64,000 nt of DNA from the NCBI GenBank assembly GCA_023663345.1, contig JAMPHR010000001.1, forward strand, positions 1 to 64,000, given 5' to 3'. Position 1 is the first letter of the stretch, and each line of letters starts with the position of its first letter. The translations under genes were made by a program, and so were the position numbers. This document shows positions 19,420 to 30,500 of this stretch, piece by piece. Source of the DNA: Paenibacillus sp. GTDB lineage: Bacteria > Bacteroidota > Bacteroidia > Bacteroidales > Muribaculaceae. The notes below the pieces were generated by a model. That model made no database searches. It saw only the letters and a list, made by a program, of their open reading frames with translations, and was not told where the DNA came from.

Positions 19420-19452
19420 GCTCCCGGCTGATGTTGGGATCAAACCGGGAGC
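19420..19452 (-). terminator. Terminator after the PL1 gene
   Basis: GCTCCCGG (19420-19427) pairs with CCGGGAGC (19445-19452). On the minus strand it is followed by TTTATTTTTTA. It stands 25 bases past the PL1 stop and splits the enzyme cluster into two transcription units. AAAAG/CTTTT flanks lengthen the stem, so it could work in both directions. Confidence 0.85.
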
Positions 19453-19476
19453 TTTTATTAAGTGTAGAACTCACAC

Positions 19477-21099
19477 TTATTCAGCGAGTTCATTGGCATA
19501 CACCTCAATCCATGCGTATCCGCTGGGTGAAATTTTTGCAGAATCGGAAGGATCTTTGGGATCAAGACCATTTTTCTTTTCCCAATCGTCGGGCAGTCCG
19601 TCGCCATCGGTATCGACACGCGGTTTGCCCTTATATTCAGGAAGACCACCTACCTGACGGGGATCGGTGATGATACCGTACTTGTAGGAATCGACAGGCA
19701 GACGACGCTTCACGTAAGGAGACACAGCCTCGTATTTGTCGGCATCCTTGGCATAGATAGCCTTTCCGGTAGCTACCGACTTGATCACACGCGCATCAAC
19801 AGCGTCACGACGGGGCTTGGTGGCACCGGCATTGTTGAGCACATGGTCATAAGCGGCCTTGGTATCCATGATGGTCACATCGGCCATAGGGAAAGGCATG
19901 TTGACCTTGATGTCGGCAATGCGATCGGAAACCTTTATATTATCGGGAAGCTGCACACCTCCGGCCCAGTTGTCGGCTGTAACAGTCTCATTGCCCCACA
20001 CGACATTTCCGTCGACATAGGCACGACCGAACTGCCCCTTGTGGGCGGGATCACGTCCGGCTTCCATCTTCACGATGCGATAACGGATAGGAGCATCGGG
20101 AGCGTTGGTATCGGTGATGGGGCCGGGCTTGAAGTTGTTGTTGATAATGTTGAGGCGGCTGGTGTTGTCACCACCATCAACCGAACGATTCCACCAGTTA
20201 TAGGTGACGTTGTTGATGAAGTTGAATCCGGCATTCATGCCAATGGAGCAGTTGCGGGAGATGTTGGAGGCAAACAGATTTCGGGCAAAGGTGCTGTTAT
20301 GACCACCGATAGTGGCACCGAAAGCATGATTGTAGGTATCGAGAGCCTCGGAGAAGATACTGTTCTGAATGGTGATGTTCACGGTGGGCAGTTTGTCGCC
20401 ATGGCCTGTCTCAGGATTGCGGTTGTACACGTGACGGTAAACCGACATGTTCTCGTCAAGACCCCAAGATGCCGACACGTGGTCGATCATGATATTCCCC
20501 ACAGCATTTCCGCCAAGGGCATCATCGCGGAAAGCGACATCCATGGCACCACGACGGAAGCGCATGTGACGTACAACGACATCGTGGGTGTCAATAAGGA
20601 ACGAGGCTCCGGTCACACATACACCATCGCCGGGAGCTGTCTGGCCAAGGATGGTAAGGTAAGGAGCACGGACATTTATCGGCGACTCAAGCTTTATGAC
20701 GCCAGAGACATTGAACACCACGATGCGGGCACCACCGGTCTCACAGGCCTCACGAAGAGTGCCGGGACCGCGATCGGCAAGCGAAGTCACCACGATAACC
20801 TTTCCGTCACGTCCACCGGGGGTATATGCACCACCACCCTCAGCTCCGGGGAAAGCTACAATCTCGCTCTGGATAAGGTCGCCGGGATATTGGGCCCAAG
20901 GACGATAGGGACGGCCTTTCTCGGCCTCCTCCTTCATGACTATAGGATAGGCCTTTTCCCATGCCTGATCAGACAAGGCTTCCCACTCGGCTTCCTGCCG
21001 GGCAGCACGAGCCTTCACCGAATCGGGGATCTGGGGATACTGAGCCGCAATGTCCATCGAGGCAAGGGCTACAGCCGCTAATAATACAATTCGTTTCAT
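19477..21099 (-). CDS. PL1 family pectate lyase
   Basis: The 540-residue protein has a signal peptide (about 1-19). An N-terminal helical stretch (about 20-75) precedes a right-handed parallel beta-helix with the typical lyase opening, AFPGAEGGGAYTPGGRDG and VTSLADRGPGTLREA, and ladder Asn residues (ADNWAGG, NNVTYNWWNRS). PRRDAVDARV (about 425-435) fits the conserved C-terminal segment of the family. At the C-terminus DTDGDGLPDDWEKKNGLDP is a thrombospondin-3-like calcium-binding loop. The enzyme should cut the de-esterified homogalacturonan backbone by beta-elimination. It has a plain signal peptide and no lipobox, so it is probably periplasmic. Last gene of the first transcription unit, 43 bases after the GH2 gene. 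Confidence 0.88.
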   Translation of the reverse strand: MKRIVLLAAVALASMDIAAQYPQIPDSVKARAARQEAEWEALSDQAWEKAYPIVMKEEAEKGRPYRPWAQYPGDLIQSEIVAFPGAEGGGAYTPGGRDGKVIVVTSLADRGPGTLREACETGGARIVVFNVSGVIKLESPINVRAPYLTILGQTAPGDGVCVTGASFLIDTHDVVVRHMRFRRGAMDVAFRDDALGGNAVGNIMIDHVSASWGLDENMSVYRHVYNRNPETGHGDKLPTVNITIQNSIFSEALDTYNHAFGATIGGHNSTFARNLFASNISRNCSIGMNAGFNFINNVTYNWWNRSVDGGDNTSRLNIINNNFKPGPITDTNAPDAPIRYRIVKMEAGRDPAHKGQFGRAYVDGNVVWGNETVTADNWAGGVQLPDNIKVSDRIADIKVNMPFPMADVTIMDTKAAYDHVLNNAGATKPRRDAVDARVIKSVATGKAIYAKDADKYEAVSPYVKRRLPVDSYKYGIITDPRQVGGLPEYKGKPRVDTDGDGLPDDWEKKNGLDPKDPSDSAKISPSGYAWIEVYANELAE

Positions 21100-21142
21100 T
21101 GTTTAAGGTAAAATTATGATTGGTCTAATGTATTCGAAGCTA

Positions 21143-23761
21143 TTACTTCTGGATTCCGAATTCCTGCTGCTGGAGATCCACTTCCTCGAGAATCTTACGC
21201 TTTTCATCCTCGGAAAGAGCAGGAACATTCTTGCTATCGGCACGATCGGTCTTGACAGTGGTGCCGGCTGTACGGACATCGGTGTAAAGAGCTGGAATTG
21301 TGGCGGGAACACTCTCAATTACCAATTCGGCAGGAGTGGGCGCATGAGTGCCGGGGGCTTCGACTCTCGCGGTAATCTTGATCTTGCCAGGATTACGGGT
21401 GGTTCGGATCAGAACAGGAGCCGAACCCCACTCCACTGGACGTGGATTGGCATGGATGGAAGCATCGCCGATGATCTCACCCTCACCCTCAACGGTGAAC
21501 ACAATGTTCTCCTTGGCAAGACGACGGACATTGCCATTATCGTCAGTGACCTCGGCCACAACCACAATAAAGTCGGATCCGTCAGCCACGAGCGGTTTGC
21601 CATTCCAATCGGCATAGAGGCGCAGCTTAGTGGAACGACGCGAAGGCATCTTGCGCTGTGTAGCCACGACTTTGCCGTCAACGATACCCTCGGCCACAAG
21701 ATTTACAGCCTGCCAATTCTTGTTGGTATAGCTATAGCCACGTGCTTCCCAGAAATCCCACACATCCTTGAATACCACAGGAGCCGATGGCATGTGGCCT
21801 TCCTCATGAAGCACAGGCAGAGTCCAGGACTTGGCACCATCGTAGATAGAAAGACGCACGGAATCGCAATTACTGAACACCACGACATCGGGATCGGAGA
21901 ACTGGGTCATTTCGTGCATGATATAAACCATGGGACCTGACTCGGCCACAGGATGCTCGAGATCGTGAGCTGTCTGGCTATGGAACATGTGGTAAGCATA
22001 CTTGGGCTGACGGAAGGCGTCGTATATTCCACCCCAATAAGGATCGGGATGATAGCCGCGCTGGTGATCGAAGGGGTGCCACTGAGCTCCGCCGATGAAT
22101 TTGCCGGTAGTACGGTAAAGCCCGTCGTAGGTCTTGGCAAGCGACAGAGCCTGCACCTTCATGGGACGCTCGCCCCAGCTGCGGGACGCACGGTTATCAT
22201 TGTTGTGTGCATACCAGTCATCCACATTCTCGCCAAACTCGCGGGTAAATATGTTCTGACGTGGAGCATCGGCCTTCTCATCATCTCCAGGCCAGCCATA
22301 TACGAGGTCATAATTCTCTTTCACGCCGGCAGAGTGCATATCGGCTGCGGCGATGGGGCGTCCGGGATAAGGGTACTCATCTTTGGTAATCTGGAGAGCC
22401 TCGAGAGAGAAATTCTCGGGATAACGGGTCTCATTCAGGATAGGTTCCCACATGAGTACCGACGGATGGTTACGGTCGCGACGAATGATGGAGCGGGTGT
22501 TCTCATGGACACGCTCGGCAAACTGAGGATCCTTATTCCAATACTGCCAACCCGGGGTAGCGACAATAACGAAGAGGCCGAGTTCATCGCAGGCATCCAT
22601 GAATGAAGGATCCTGAGGATAGTGGGCCACACGGATGATGCGGCAACCGGCGTCGCGCAGACGCTTGGCATCGCGCCACTGCTGGGAATTAGGAACAGCA
22701 TTGCCTACGTAAGCGAAATCCTGGTGACGGTTGGCACCGATAAGCTGGCCGAAAGGTTTGCCATTGAGGAAGAATCCTTTGTCGCCATCAAAATGGAAAT
22801 AACGTATGCCCACGCGGGTGGCACCGCCATCAATGGTTGTCTTACCGTCCTTTACACGTGATTCCACACGATAAAGCACAGGCGAATCGGGCGACCAAAG
22901 TTCAGGATTCTTGACCTGAATCTTCTGTGCGACAGAGCGGTTCTCTCCGGCCTTGAGGGTTACAGGGGTGCTGACTTTGCGCACGAGCTTGCCCTGGGGA
23001 TCGATCAGCGAAGTCTCCACAGTGACCTTACGAGGCACACGACCATTATTGGCAAGGTCTGTATCAATATTTACATCAGCGGATTTATCGGAAACCTTGT
23101 CAAAATGAACGAAGACACCGCCACCGGCCACCTTGCCGGCCTCGACAGGATCAGTGATAGCTACGGGATTCTTGGCAATCATCCACACATCACGGTAGAT
23201 ACCGCCATGATAGGCGAAGTCAAGCGAATGTTGGGGCTTACCGGGAGGGAATGTCTTGTCGTCGCTGTTGTCGGCCATGACGGCTACCATACACTCCTCG
23301 CCCGGCTTCACACCGGCCTCGGTGAGCGAAATAGTCACGGGAAGATAGCCACCGAAGTTTTCCTTGACCTCACGTCCGTTCACATAGAACTTCTGCTTGC
23401 CCATGACAGCCTCGAAATGCAGTGTCACATCCTTGCCCTTGGTATCCTCGGGCATTACAAAATGCTTGCGGTACCAGGCTTTACCTTGGTAGTTGCGACA
23501 ACCGCTGCCTTCGGCGGGAAGCAATTCCACAGTGTGAGGTGTAGATACCACTTCCCATGACGAATCATCGAGCGTGGTTGAGGCTCCATCGGCCACATCG
23601 CCCAGATGATAACGCCAACCGTTGTTAAAATCATAAACCACCCTGCCGGAATCATCCAACGGGAAAAAACCGGCCACGGAAATCTCCTGAGGGGTTATCT
23701 CTCCGGCCATCGCCATCAGAGGCAACAGCAGGAGGGAAATAATACTGGAAAATATTTTCAT
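21143..23761 (-). CDS. GH2 family glycosidase
   Basis: The 872-residue protein has a signal peptide (about 1-19) and the GH2 order of jelly-roll (about 40-190), immunoglobulin-like domain (about 200-310) and TIM barrel (about 315-600), followed by further beta-sandwich domains and a charged C-terminal helix. E444 (PILNE) fits the acid/base and E508 (TREFGEN) the nucleophile. GH2 enzymes in RG-II systems act as beta-galactosidase, beta-glucuronidase and alpha-L-arabinopyranosidase, and I cannot tell which this one is. It starts 9 bases after the GH139-like gene, whose inferred target is also on side chain B. Confidence 0.85.
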   Translation of the reverse strand: MKIFSSIISLLLLPLMAMAGEITPQEISVAGFFPLDDSGRVVYDFNNGWRYHLGDVADGASTTLDDSSWEVVSTPHTVELLPAEGSGCRNYQGKAWYRKHFVMPEDTKGKDVTLHFEAVMGKQKFYVNGREVKENFGGYLPVTISLTEAGVKPGEECMVAVMADNSDDKTFPPGKPQHSLDFAYHGGIYRDVWMIAKNPVAITDPVEAGKVAGGGVFVHFDKVSDKSADVNIDTDLANNGRVPRKVTVETSLIDPQGKLVRKVSTPVTLKAGENRSVAQKIQVKNPELWSPDSPVLYRVESRVKDGKTTIDGGATRVGIRYFHFDGDKGFFLNGKPFGQLIGANRHQDFAYVGNAVPNSQQWRDAKRLRDAGCRIIRVAHYPQDPSFMDACDELGLFVIVATPGWQYWNKDPQFAERVHENTRSIIRRDRNHPSVLMWEPILNETRYPENFSLEALQITKDEYPYPGRPIAAADMHSAGVKENYDLVYGWPGDDEKADAPRQNIFTREFGENVDDWYAHNNDNRASRSWGERPMKVQALSLAKTYDGLYRTTGKFIGGAQWHPFDHQRGYHPDPYWGGIYDAFRQPKYAYHMFHSQTAHDLEHPVAESGPMVYIMHEMTQFSDPDVVVFSNCDSVRLSIYDGAKSWTLPVLHEEGHMPSAPVVFKDVWDFWEARGYSYTNKNWQAVNLVAEGIVDGKVVATQRKMPSRRSTKLRLYADWNGKPLVADGSDFIVVVAEVTDDNGNVRRLAKENIVFTVEGEGEIIGDASIHANPRPVEWGSAPVLIRTTRNPGKIKITARVEAPGTHAPTPAELVIESVPATIPALYTDVRTAGTTVKTDRADSKNVPALSEDEKRKILEEVDLQQQEFGIQK

Positions 23762-23770
23762 GATAAGATG

Positions 23771-26077
23771 TTATTTCTGCTTTAAAGAATCAGGCAATAC
23801 AATATCGTCGATACGTGAGGATGGAGTTACGTTCAGATAGACTATCTTTCCGTCCTTAAGTTTAACCTCCACCTCAGTTTTTTCAGGAGCGTGCAACTTG
23901 AAACTTATATCACGGTCGAGAGGCCAGGACGGAAGAATATAGATTTTCTTCCCGTCAGCATCGGTCTGCAACAACATTTCCTGCAGTCCTATCATAGCGC
24001 TGCCGCCCCAGTTGTGATCAGGAGTCCAGTCATAACCCGGGCCGAAGAACGCGGGGAAACGGTGGGAACCGTCAGTAAACTTCTGGGAGGTGAGGTCAAA
24101 CGCCTCATCTACAAGACCAAGACGCGCCGCCCAAATGTTGTCCTGCTTCCATCCCGTAGACGAACGGAATTTCAGAGCATCGGGATCATATAGATATGTA
24201 TTCCTGGCAATCTGAAGACCAGCACTGTCGCTCACTGTGACACCATAGAATTTCCATGGCCACACGGGATAAAGCTGAGGAGTCTCCACGTTGTTGATAC
24301 GTTCCCAAGTCTTGGCGGGAGCAATCATGGTGTGGCCGTCGAGGGTGCGCAACGGCATCTCGGGGATACGTTCCAGAATCTCAGTCCATTTTGATACAGC
24401 AGTGTCGCCATGAGCCTTCATATAGTCGATATACTCTCCGGTCACACGACGGAGTGCCGATATTGTGGATGACGCATTGTTGGTCATCTTGTAGGTCTCG
24501 CAACCCGATCCGGGGAAAAGTATGAGTTTACCATCTCCGTCAAGGCTTTTGCTACCACGGCGCGATGCAAGATAGCGGTAATGCTCATCGAAGAATGTGA
24601 GCGATTTCTCAATCAGCGGACGATACTTTGAAATATCAGTTCCGTCGTAACGGGCGCTCTCAAGCATCATCTGACAGAATTCAAGCACCGTATCCCACTC
24701 GTATTCGAGCCAAGCGTTGTATTCCACTCCGGGATCAGCCCAAGCCGGACGCTTGGTGCCGTATTCCATCATATTGGGAAGGCCGAAAAGCTCAATCTGC
24801 TCTGCAAAACAGGCTCCGTCATGCCCCCAATATACCTTGGAGCGCAGACAAGCATTATCGAGCATACGATTATAGAAATCAAACTGAGGAGTCATCATGT
24901 CAAAATCACCGCTCTTGAGCATAGGCCAATAAACGAGACGCTGATTCTGGGCTGTCATGGTGCCCCCACCCCAATTACGGTAATCGGGAGTGAAAATCTG
25001 GTCCTCCTTCACATGGTGCGGATCGAAGGTAAAGAGTCCGCCATTGAACTTAGTAGGCTCCTTGCCATAAGCATTGCAACCAAGCATGTAACGGAACAGC
25101 GTGTAATTACGGGCTATACGACCTACTATGCTGTCGTTATCATCGGGCGATGATATATAGCTCCTGTCCCAATATCTACGCCACCATTCACGGGAAGCCT
25201 TGCGGTCATTACGCAGATTGACCGAACGTTCCACATTGTCAAGAGCGGCCGTCCAATCTCCGAGATCCTTGGTCTGCTGATTATTGAATGAAATCGTGTA
25301 ATGATGCTTACGGGCCGGCTTTACGCTTTCGAAATTCCAGGCACGGTAGTCGGTACCGTCATACACGCCATCGGTAGTGCCGACGAAACGCATATTATCG
25401 CAACTCAGACGGCCTCCGGATGTAAGGTTGGCCAACGGATTCCACAGACGGTGCTTTACCGAATCAAGTCCTTCGCGGGCAACGGTCATGTCAAACACCG
25501 TTTCATGGGGATTGGCATGGAAGAAGGTAACAGCGTTACCGGATGCTGACACCGAGTCGCGAGTAGTCATCAGACCCTTGGGTGACGACCATTTCCATGA
25601 ATTCTGACGGCCCTCTCCTTTCTTGAAAGGACGGTCGGCATATCGCCAATTCTCATAAGACAATGTTGGTGATATCGCTTTGGGGCTCTCTACCTCGACA
25701 TGTACGACAGGGCGGAATACATCGGCCCACACCGTAACCTTGGAACCGTTGACATCAAGAGTGCAGTATCCCTCATCGAGTTTCAGCCGCTGAGAAAAGC
25801 CCGATGCTTTGTCGCCAGGCACATTCAATCTCACACGCCCCTGCTTCAAGAGAGTACCGTGCTCATCGTAAGCCCCGCTACGTCCCATATAAAAGAGGAT
25901 GTCTCCATTATCCTCGGCCCACACATTGAGGCCGATATCTCCTCCGCCAACAGGCATTGAGGCGGATGAATCAATGCTCGGGGTGTCCCATACATAATCA
26001 GCAGGAACACCAGCCGAGACATTAAGCATCATGGCGAGACCAATGCCCACCAGTGAATATCGCTTCATGAGAATCAT
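23771..26077 (-). CDS. DUF5703-type glycosidase, probable GH139 2-O-methyl-L-fucosidase
   Basis: The 768-residue protein has a signal peptide. It opens with a region like the N-terminal domain DUF5703 (MPVGGGDIGLNVWAEDNGDI, about 42-62). The rest looks like an (alpha/alpha)6 barrel (about 320-700) with a C-terminal beta-sandwich. Large secreted proteins of this build include, as I recall, the GH139 enzyme that takes 2-O-methyl-alpha-L-fucose from RG-II side chain B. The cluster has no other GH139 candidate. Start is ambiguous: ATG at 26077 overlaps the esterase stop by four bases (ATGA), while ATG at 26068 gives a more usual signal peptide. The family call is an inference from context and overall look. 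Confidence 0.6.
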   Translation of the reverse strand: MILMKRYSLVGIGLAMMLNVSAGVPADYVWDTPSIDSSASMPVGGGDIGLNVWAEDNGDILFYMGRSGAYDEHGTLLKQGRVRLNVPGDKASGFSQRLKLDEGYCTLDVNGSKVTVWADVFRPVVHVEVESPKAISPTLSYENWRYADRPFKKGEGRQNSWKWSSPKGLMTTRDSVSASGNAVTFFHANPHETVFDMTVAREGLDSVKHRLWNPLANLTSGGRLSCDNMRFVGTTDGVYDGTDYRAWNFESVKPARKHHYTISFNNQQTKDLGDWTAALDNVERSVNLRNDRKASREWWRRYWDRSYISSPDDNDSIVGRIARNYTLFRYMLGCNAYGKEPTKFNGGLFTFDPHHVKEDQIFTPDYRNWGGGTMTAQNQRLVYWPMLKSGDFDMMTPQFDFYNRMLDNACLRSKVYWGHDGACFAEQIELFGLPNMMEYGTKRPAWADPGVEYNAWLEYEWDTVLEFCQMMLESARYDGTDISKYRPLIEKSLTFFDEHYRYLASRRGSKSLDGDGKLILFPGSGCETYKMTNNASSTISALRRVTGEYIDYMKAHGDTAVSKWTEILERIPEMPLRTLDGHTMIAPAKTWERINNVETPQLYPVWPWKFYGVTVSDSAGLQIARNTYLYDPDALKFRSSTGWKQDNIWAARLGLVDEAFDLTSQKFTDGSHRFPAFFGPGYDWTPDHNWGGSAMIGLQEMLLQTDADGKKIYILPSWPLDRDISFKLHAPEKTEVEVKLKDGKIVYLNVTPSSRIDDIVLPDSLKQK

Positions 26078-27549
26078 TTTTTAATCGGACGATCATCAGG
26101 CCAATCGTCAGAGCGGAATGATGATACAGGCAGACCGTCGGTGCTGAACAGATCGCCCTCAGAGGCGTTCTCAAAAGCATAACGCACAGCTACAGGATAA
26201 GGGACCTTGTCACTCTTCACCATCACTTTGCTACGCGAAATCCATGCTTTGGCCGGATAGAACACGCGGTCGGCACCTGCAAGCTGGAACTGATTGGACT
26301 CAAAACTATGCTTGCCTGCTATCCACTCGGGGGCACGGTCAAAGCTGACTACAACCGTATCACCCTTAACTTCCATGGATTTGTACACAGGGCTCTCGCA
26401 TCCTATACCTTTCACTCCATAGGTCTTGCCAAGAGCGAGGAGAGCAAGTCGCTCGCCGGGAGTACGCTTATTGGACGGATGGATGCCTCCGGCCCAACCT
26501 GCGTCCATGAGCACAGCCATGCCGGTATTTGGTACAAGATTCTCGACACGGGCCTGTGCCTCGCGAAGATATGCCGAATTGATTATCTCTTTTCCGGTTT
26601 CGGTGATAATAGAATAATCGTAAGGCGCGATCTGGCAATAGTAGAACGGGAATTCTCCCTGCCCCCACAAGTTACGCCAGCCCTTGATCATGGTAGAGAA
26701 CATGTCGGTATATGTGTGGGCACGATTCCAATTGTCCTCACCCTGATACCATATCACTCCACGCATGGGGAGACCGATAAAGGGGTTGAGCATACCTTTG
26801 AAAAGAACGCTCGGAGTGCGGTTCTTGGATTTGATCTCACCGTCAACAGCAGGAATATTGGCAGCGGCTTCAGGGAAAGTGGCGAGCATCTCGTCGTTCA
26901 TCCAAGCCTCACAAGCCGATCCGCCCCATGCCACTACAATCAGTCCAACGGGAACATCGAGATAATCCTCGATGCGACGGCCGAAGAAATAGGCAGTGGC
27001 ACTGAAATTGCGTACAGATTCAGGAGAAGCCTCGCTCCAAGAACCGGTAACATCATCAACGGGCACGGTGGATGAATTACGTTTCACAGTGAACAGTCGC
27101 AAGTCGGGATTACGGCTCTCGAGGATAGCCATGTTAGCACCATCAACCGGCTGATTCTTGAAACCCTTCATGGGCATCTCCATATTGCTCTGTCCGGAGC
27201 AAAGCCACACTTCACCAAGCATGACGTTATTAAGGGTCACAGGGGTACCGTCACTTACAGTGACATTGTAGGGACCACCGGCTTCCGGAGTGGGAAACGA
27301 TATCATCCACTTGCCGTCCTTTCCGCACTTTGCCTTATAAGTATCAGTAGTCCATCCAGGAGATACGGTAACAGTGGATCCGGGAGTAGCCTCACCCCAC
27401 ATCTTGGCTTCAGTCTGCTGCTGAATCACCATATTGTCAGAAAAGAAAGCAGGCATTTTCACCTCGGCCTGCGCTACAAGGCCCATGGCCAGAAGTGCAA
27501 GCGCACCCAGGCCTCGAGTCATATATCGACGATTCTTAATCATTTCCAT
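26074..27549 (-). CDS. SGNH carbohydrate acetylesterase (sialate O-acetylesterase-like)
   Basis: The 491-residue protein has a signal peptide (about 1-28). It carries the SASA/DUF303 pattern: GEVWLCSGQSNMEMP holds the nucleophile Ser121, and GGIHPSNK supplies His357, with an Asp a few residues before it (MDAGW). A beta-sandwich precedes the hydrolase fold and a small one follows. Its close relatives remove O-acetyl groups from sugars and are not limited to sialic acid. RG-II carries O-acetyl on the aceric acid and the 2-O-methyl-fucose of side chain B. Between GH106 (3-base gap) and the GH139-like gene (4-base overlap), this esterase probably clears these acetyl groups. Confidence 0.82.
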   Translation of the reverse strand: MEMIKNRRYMTRGLGALALLAMGLVAQAEVKMPAFFSDNMVIQQQTEAKMWGEATPGSTVTVSPGWTTDTYKAKCGKDGKWMISFPTPEAGGPYNVTVSDGTPVTLNNVMLGEVWLCSGQSNMEMPMKGFKNQPVDGANMAILESRNPDLRLFTVKRNSSTVPVDDVTGSWSEASPESVRNFSATAYFFGRRIEDYLDVPVGLIVVAWGGSACEAWMNDEMLATFPEAAANIPAVDGEIKSKNRTPSVLFKGMLNPFIGLPMRGVIWYQGEDNWNRAHTYTDMFSTMIKGWRNLWGQGEFPFYYCQIAPYDYSIITETGKEIINSAYLREAQARVENLVPNTGMAVLMDAGWAGGIHPSNKRTPGERLALLALGKTYGVKGIGCESPVYKSMEVKGDTVVVSFDRAPEWIAGKHSFESNQFQLAGADRVFYPAKAWISRSKVMVKSDKVPYPVAVRYAFENASEGDLFSTDGLPVSSFRSDDWPDDRPIKK

Positions 27550-27552
27550 TGC

Positions 27553-30500
27553 TTATTTTTCAGTTATTACAATCAGTTTAAGCGGACCGGTAAGACCTGC
27601 AGGTATGAGAGTCTTCTCAGCCCTGCGATACTTGCCGTTGGTCCATATTCCATCAAAAGGAGCTTTGCCCTCATCGGCACCCAATAAGGCATTGGCCCAT
27701 GTGTTGGTAACAGCGATGCTAAGGTTGTTCTTACCTTTCTTTACAGCATCGGTGATATCCACCTGATATGGTGCTGTCCAGACAATGCCACACTCCTTGC
27801 CATTGACCACAACGGTAGCGACATCGTGGAGGCCATCGAGATTCAACATCACACGGTCATTCTTTCCAAATTTAGGTGCCTTGAAAGTGGTAGTGTAGGT
27901 GGCTGTTCCGGAGTAATATTTCACATCGTTATCCTCACTTGAGGTCCAGTCGAAAATTGAATCAGATACAATCTCACGGCCTGTGGTATCAAACTTGATA
28001 TTCCATTTCCCGACATTCAGATCCATGGACTTTTCTTCACGAGCAGGAGCCGTGCCGGACACAGCATCGGTAGGCTCACTGAACACAATGAAGGCCGACC
28101 CTGCCACAGCAAGATCCATCTTTACCTCAGTGCGACCATCTGCTATCTTCCAGTCGAGGTTACGGTCGATTGTTCCCGTCATCGGATCCCATAGTTCGGG
28201 CACACGGCCGGTGACGCGGAATGACGCGGTGAACTCACGGGGAGTTTCCTCCTGGTTGGATATGAAATAGAGATCCACATTATCATCGTTGTTGCGACGA
28301 TGGGTCCAGGCCACATTTTCAAGAAGCTCGACATCGCGTTCAAGGCCATAGACACTGAAATCATCTTTGACATAAGGCAGTTCAGGAACTATCACGCCAG
28401 CCTTGATCAGCTCGTCAACCTTGGATCTGACCTCAGGACTGAGAGTCGTATCGGGCATCAGCTGGTGGGCAAGCGGAAGTACAAGCACCCTATAGGAAGC
28501 TCCGCCGGGCAATTCCACACGACCATCCTTGACCGATGCAAGACGCAACAGGGCATCCTTGTTCATGGAGTCATAATTGTATCCACGCATAGGATTGATC
28601 CACTTCTCGGGATCAGCCATATTAGCCGAATGGGAAACGCCTACAGGCTTTACCCGAAGCGGCTGACCGACATTGGCAAGACGCTGGCGCTCGGATTCAA
28701 CTCTTTCAGATCCAAAGATACCGGGGAGTGATGGCACAAGACGATCGGGAAGTATCGCACGGCGAGGCATCTCCTCACCGGTAAATACCGCAATATCAAT
28801 AACGGGACTACCATACTGCAACAAGGCCTGGCAACGACGCATATAGTCGGTCAAAGCTTTACCGCCATCGCCATACCATGTATTATCACGCTGGAAGAAC
28901 AATCCGATACCATCAAGCGTCATTCCGGGTTTCTTATCCAGATACGGATTATGGGCATTCACATGATAGAATATGCGGTTGATTCCAAGAGCATAATTCC
29001 GATCAAGAAGAGTCTTGAGTGTGGCCGGAGTCTCGTCCCACGTACCACGAAGTTCGGTGAAACCCTCGGCCTGAACTATGTTCTTTCCATATACATGCGC
29101 ACCATGAATGGCATCGATCATGTCATTGGGCTTATCATGCGTGGGGCTGTTGAGCCAAAATTCGCCCATGGGATAGTCCACCTTGGCATAGTGCATCATG
29201 CCGTCACTCACCATGGTAGGAGACACACACTCGGCTGAAAAATAGCAGTCGTACTCCTTAGCTTTCTCAGCAAGAACAGTGTAGAATACATCCACTACAA
29301 GTTCGGCCATCGTGGTGCGTATGTCGCGGAGCACCTTCTCGGAGGTCTCGGCATTGTCCATGGGGATTCCGGCATAAAGAGGCAGATAGGGCATCAGATC
29401 ATATCCGCGACGACGTTTGAATTCAGAAGCGAAATTGTCGCTCCAGTTCTGGCTGCCACATTCCCAACTGTCGACGTGCATATATTTCAGCACACGGCGT
29501 GCCAACTCGGGATCCAATTCATGGAACACACGGCCAAACCAGTTGTCAAATTGTTTTGCGACAGCATCAGGACTGAATTTGTCACATTCAAGCCCCTTAC
29601 CTGCTCCACCGGTTGCATTGGTGTGGCCGGTAGAAGTGTGGCCTATACGCAATATACGCCATTCACCCTCGGGAAGAGATGCTGAAAGCGCACCATTCTT
29701 CAGATCCTTGGTAAGATCGATTACTTCACCGGTCTGAATACAGGCCTCAGAGGGGACCTCGGAATCGGTCGTTGCCTCAGCCACGCGCCATACCCGTCCG
29801 GATTTTCCTTCCCAATGGTTTATCTTAGGCTCGCCACTGAGGATAATGTCATTGACCTTGAGGTTGGGTTTCCATTTAGCCGCATCGAGATCCTCGCTTG
29901 CTGGCTCACTTCCCTCGGGAGTCCAATAGAAGCGGAAATAACGAGCAGTTGTCTCGGGCAAAGAATAAGTGTTGTTCTCATCGGTATTCTGCCAACCGTG
30001 ACGCGGTGGCACCAACTGTTTCACCTCCTTGAACACCTTACCGTCGTCGCTGGCTTTCACATTCAGGCGGTTGGCCTGATAGTTATTGCCTTTCAGCACT
30101 ATCTCAAGGCTTCTAACTGTCACAGGAGAAGGATATTCATACTGAATCCAGCAGGGGACTGACGAGCGTATCACACCCTTGTCATCGATATTGACACCCT
30201 TTCCGGCAGGGACATCAGCGTCAAGGTTGCCACATGTTATCACGGGTTTCGTGAGTATGGAGCTTCCTTTTACAGGCATGGCATATACGGCTATATCCTT
30301 GTAATATCCCTCCTTCATTTCAGGCATGGGGAGCTTTATACCCGAAAGTTTCCCTCCAGGCACTACTGTGTCGGAGAACACCACTTTCTGCATGGATTCC
30401 TTGGGTGAGATCCAAGGGCCACCTGCAAGCGCGAATCCATCGCATATATGCATTCCGAGCTTCAACCCAAGGCTGTCGGCAATCTCCATGCTACGCCCTA

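Noticed and set aside
19843-21081. 412-codon plus-strand frame opposite PL1
   Set aside because: Same reason: Gly/Ile/Val-rich translation of the antisense of a beta-helix gene.
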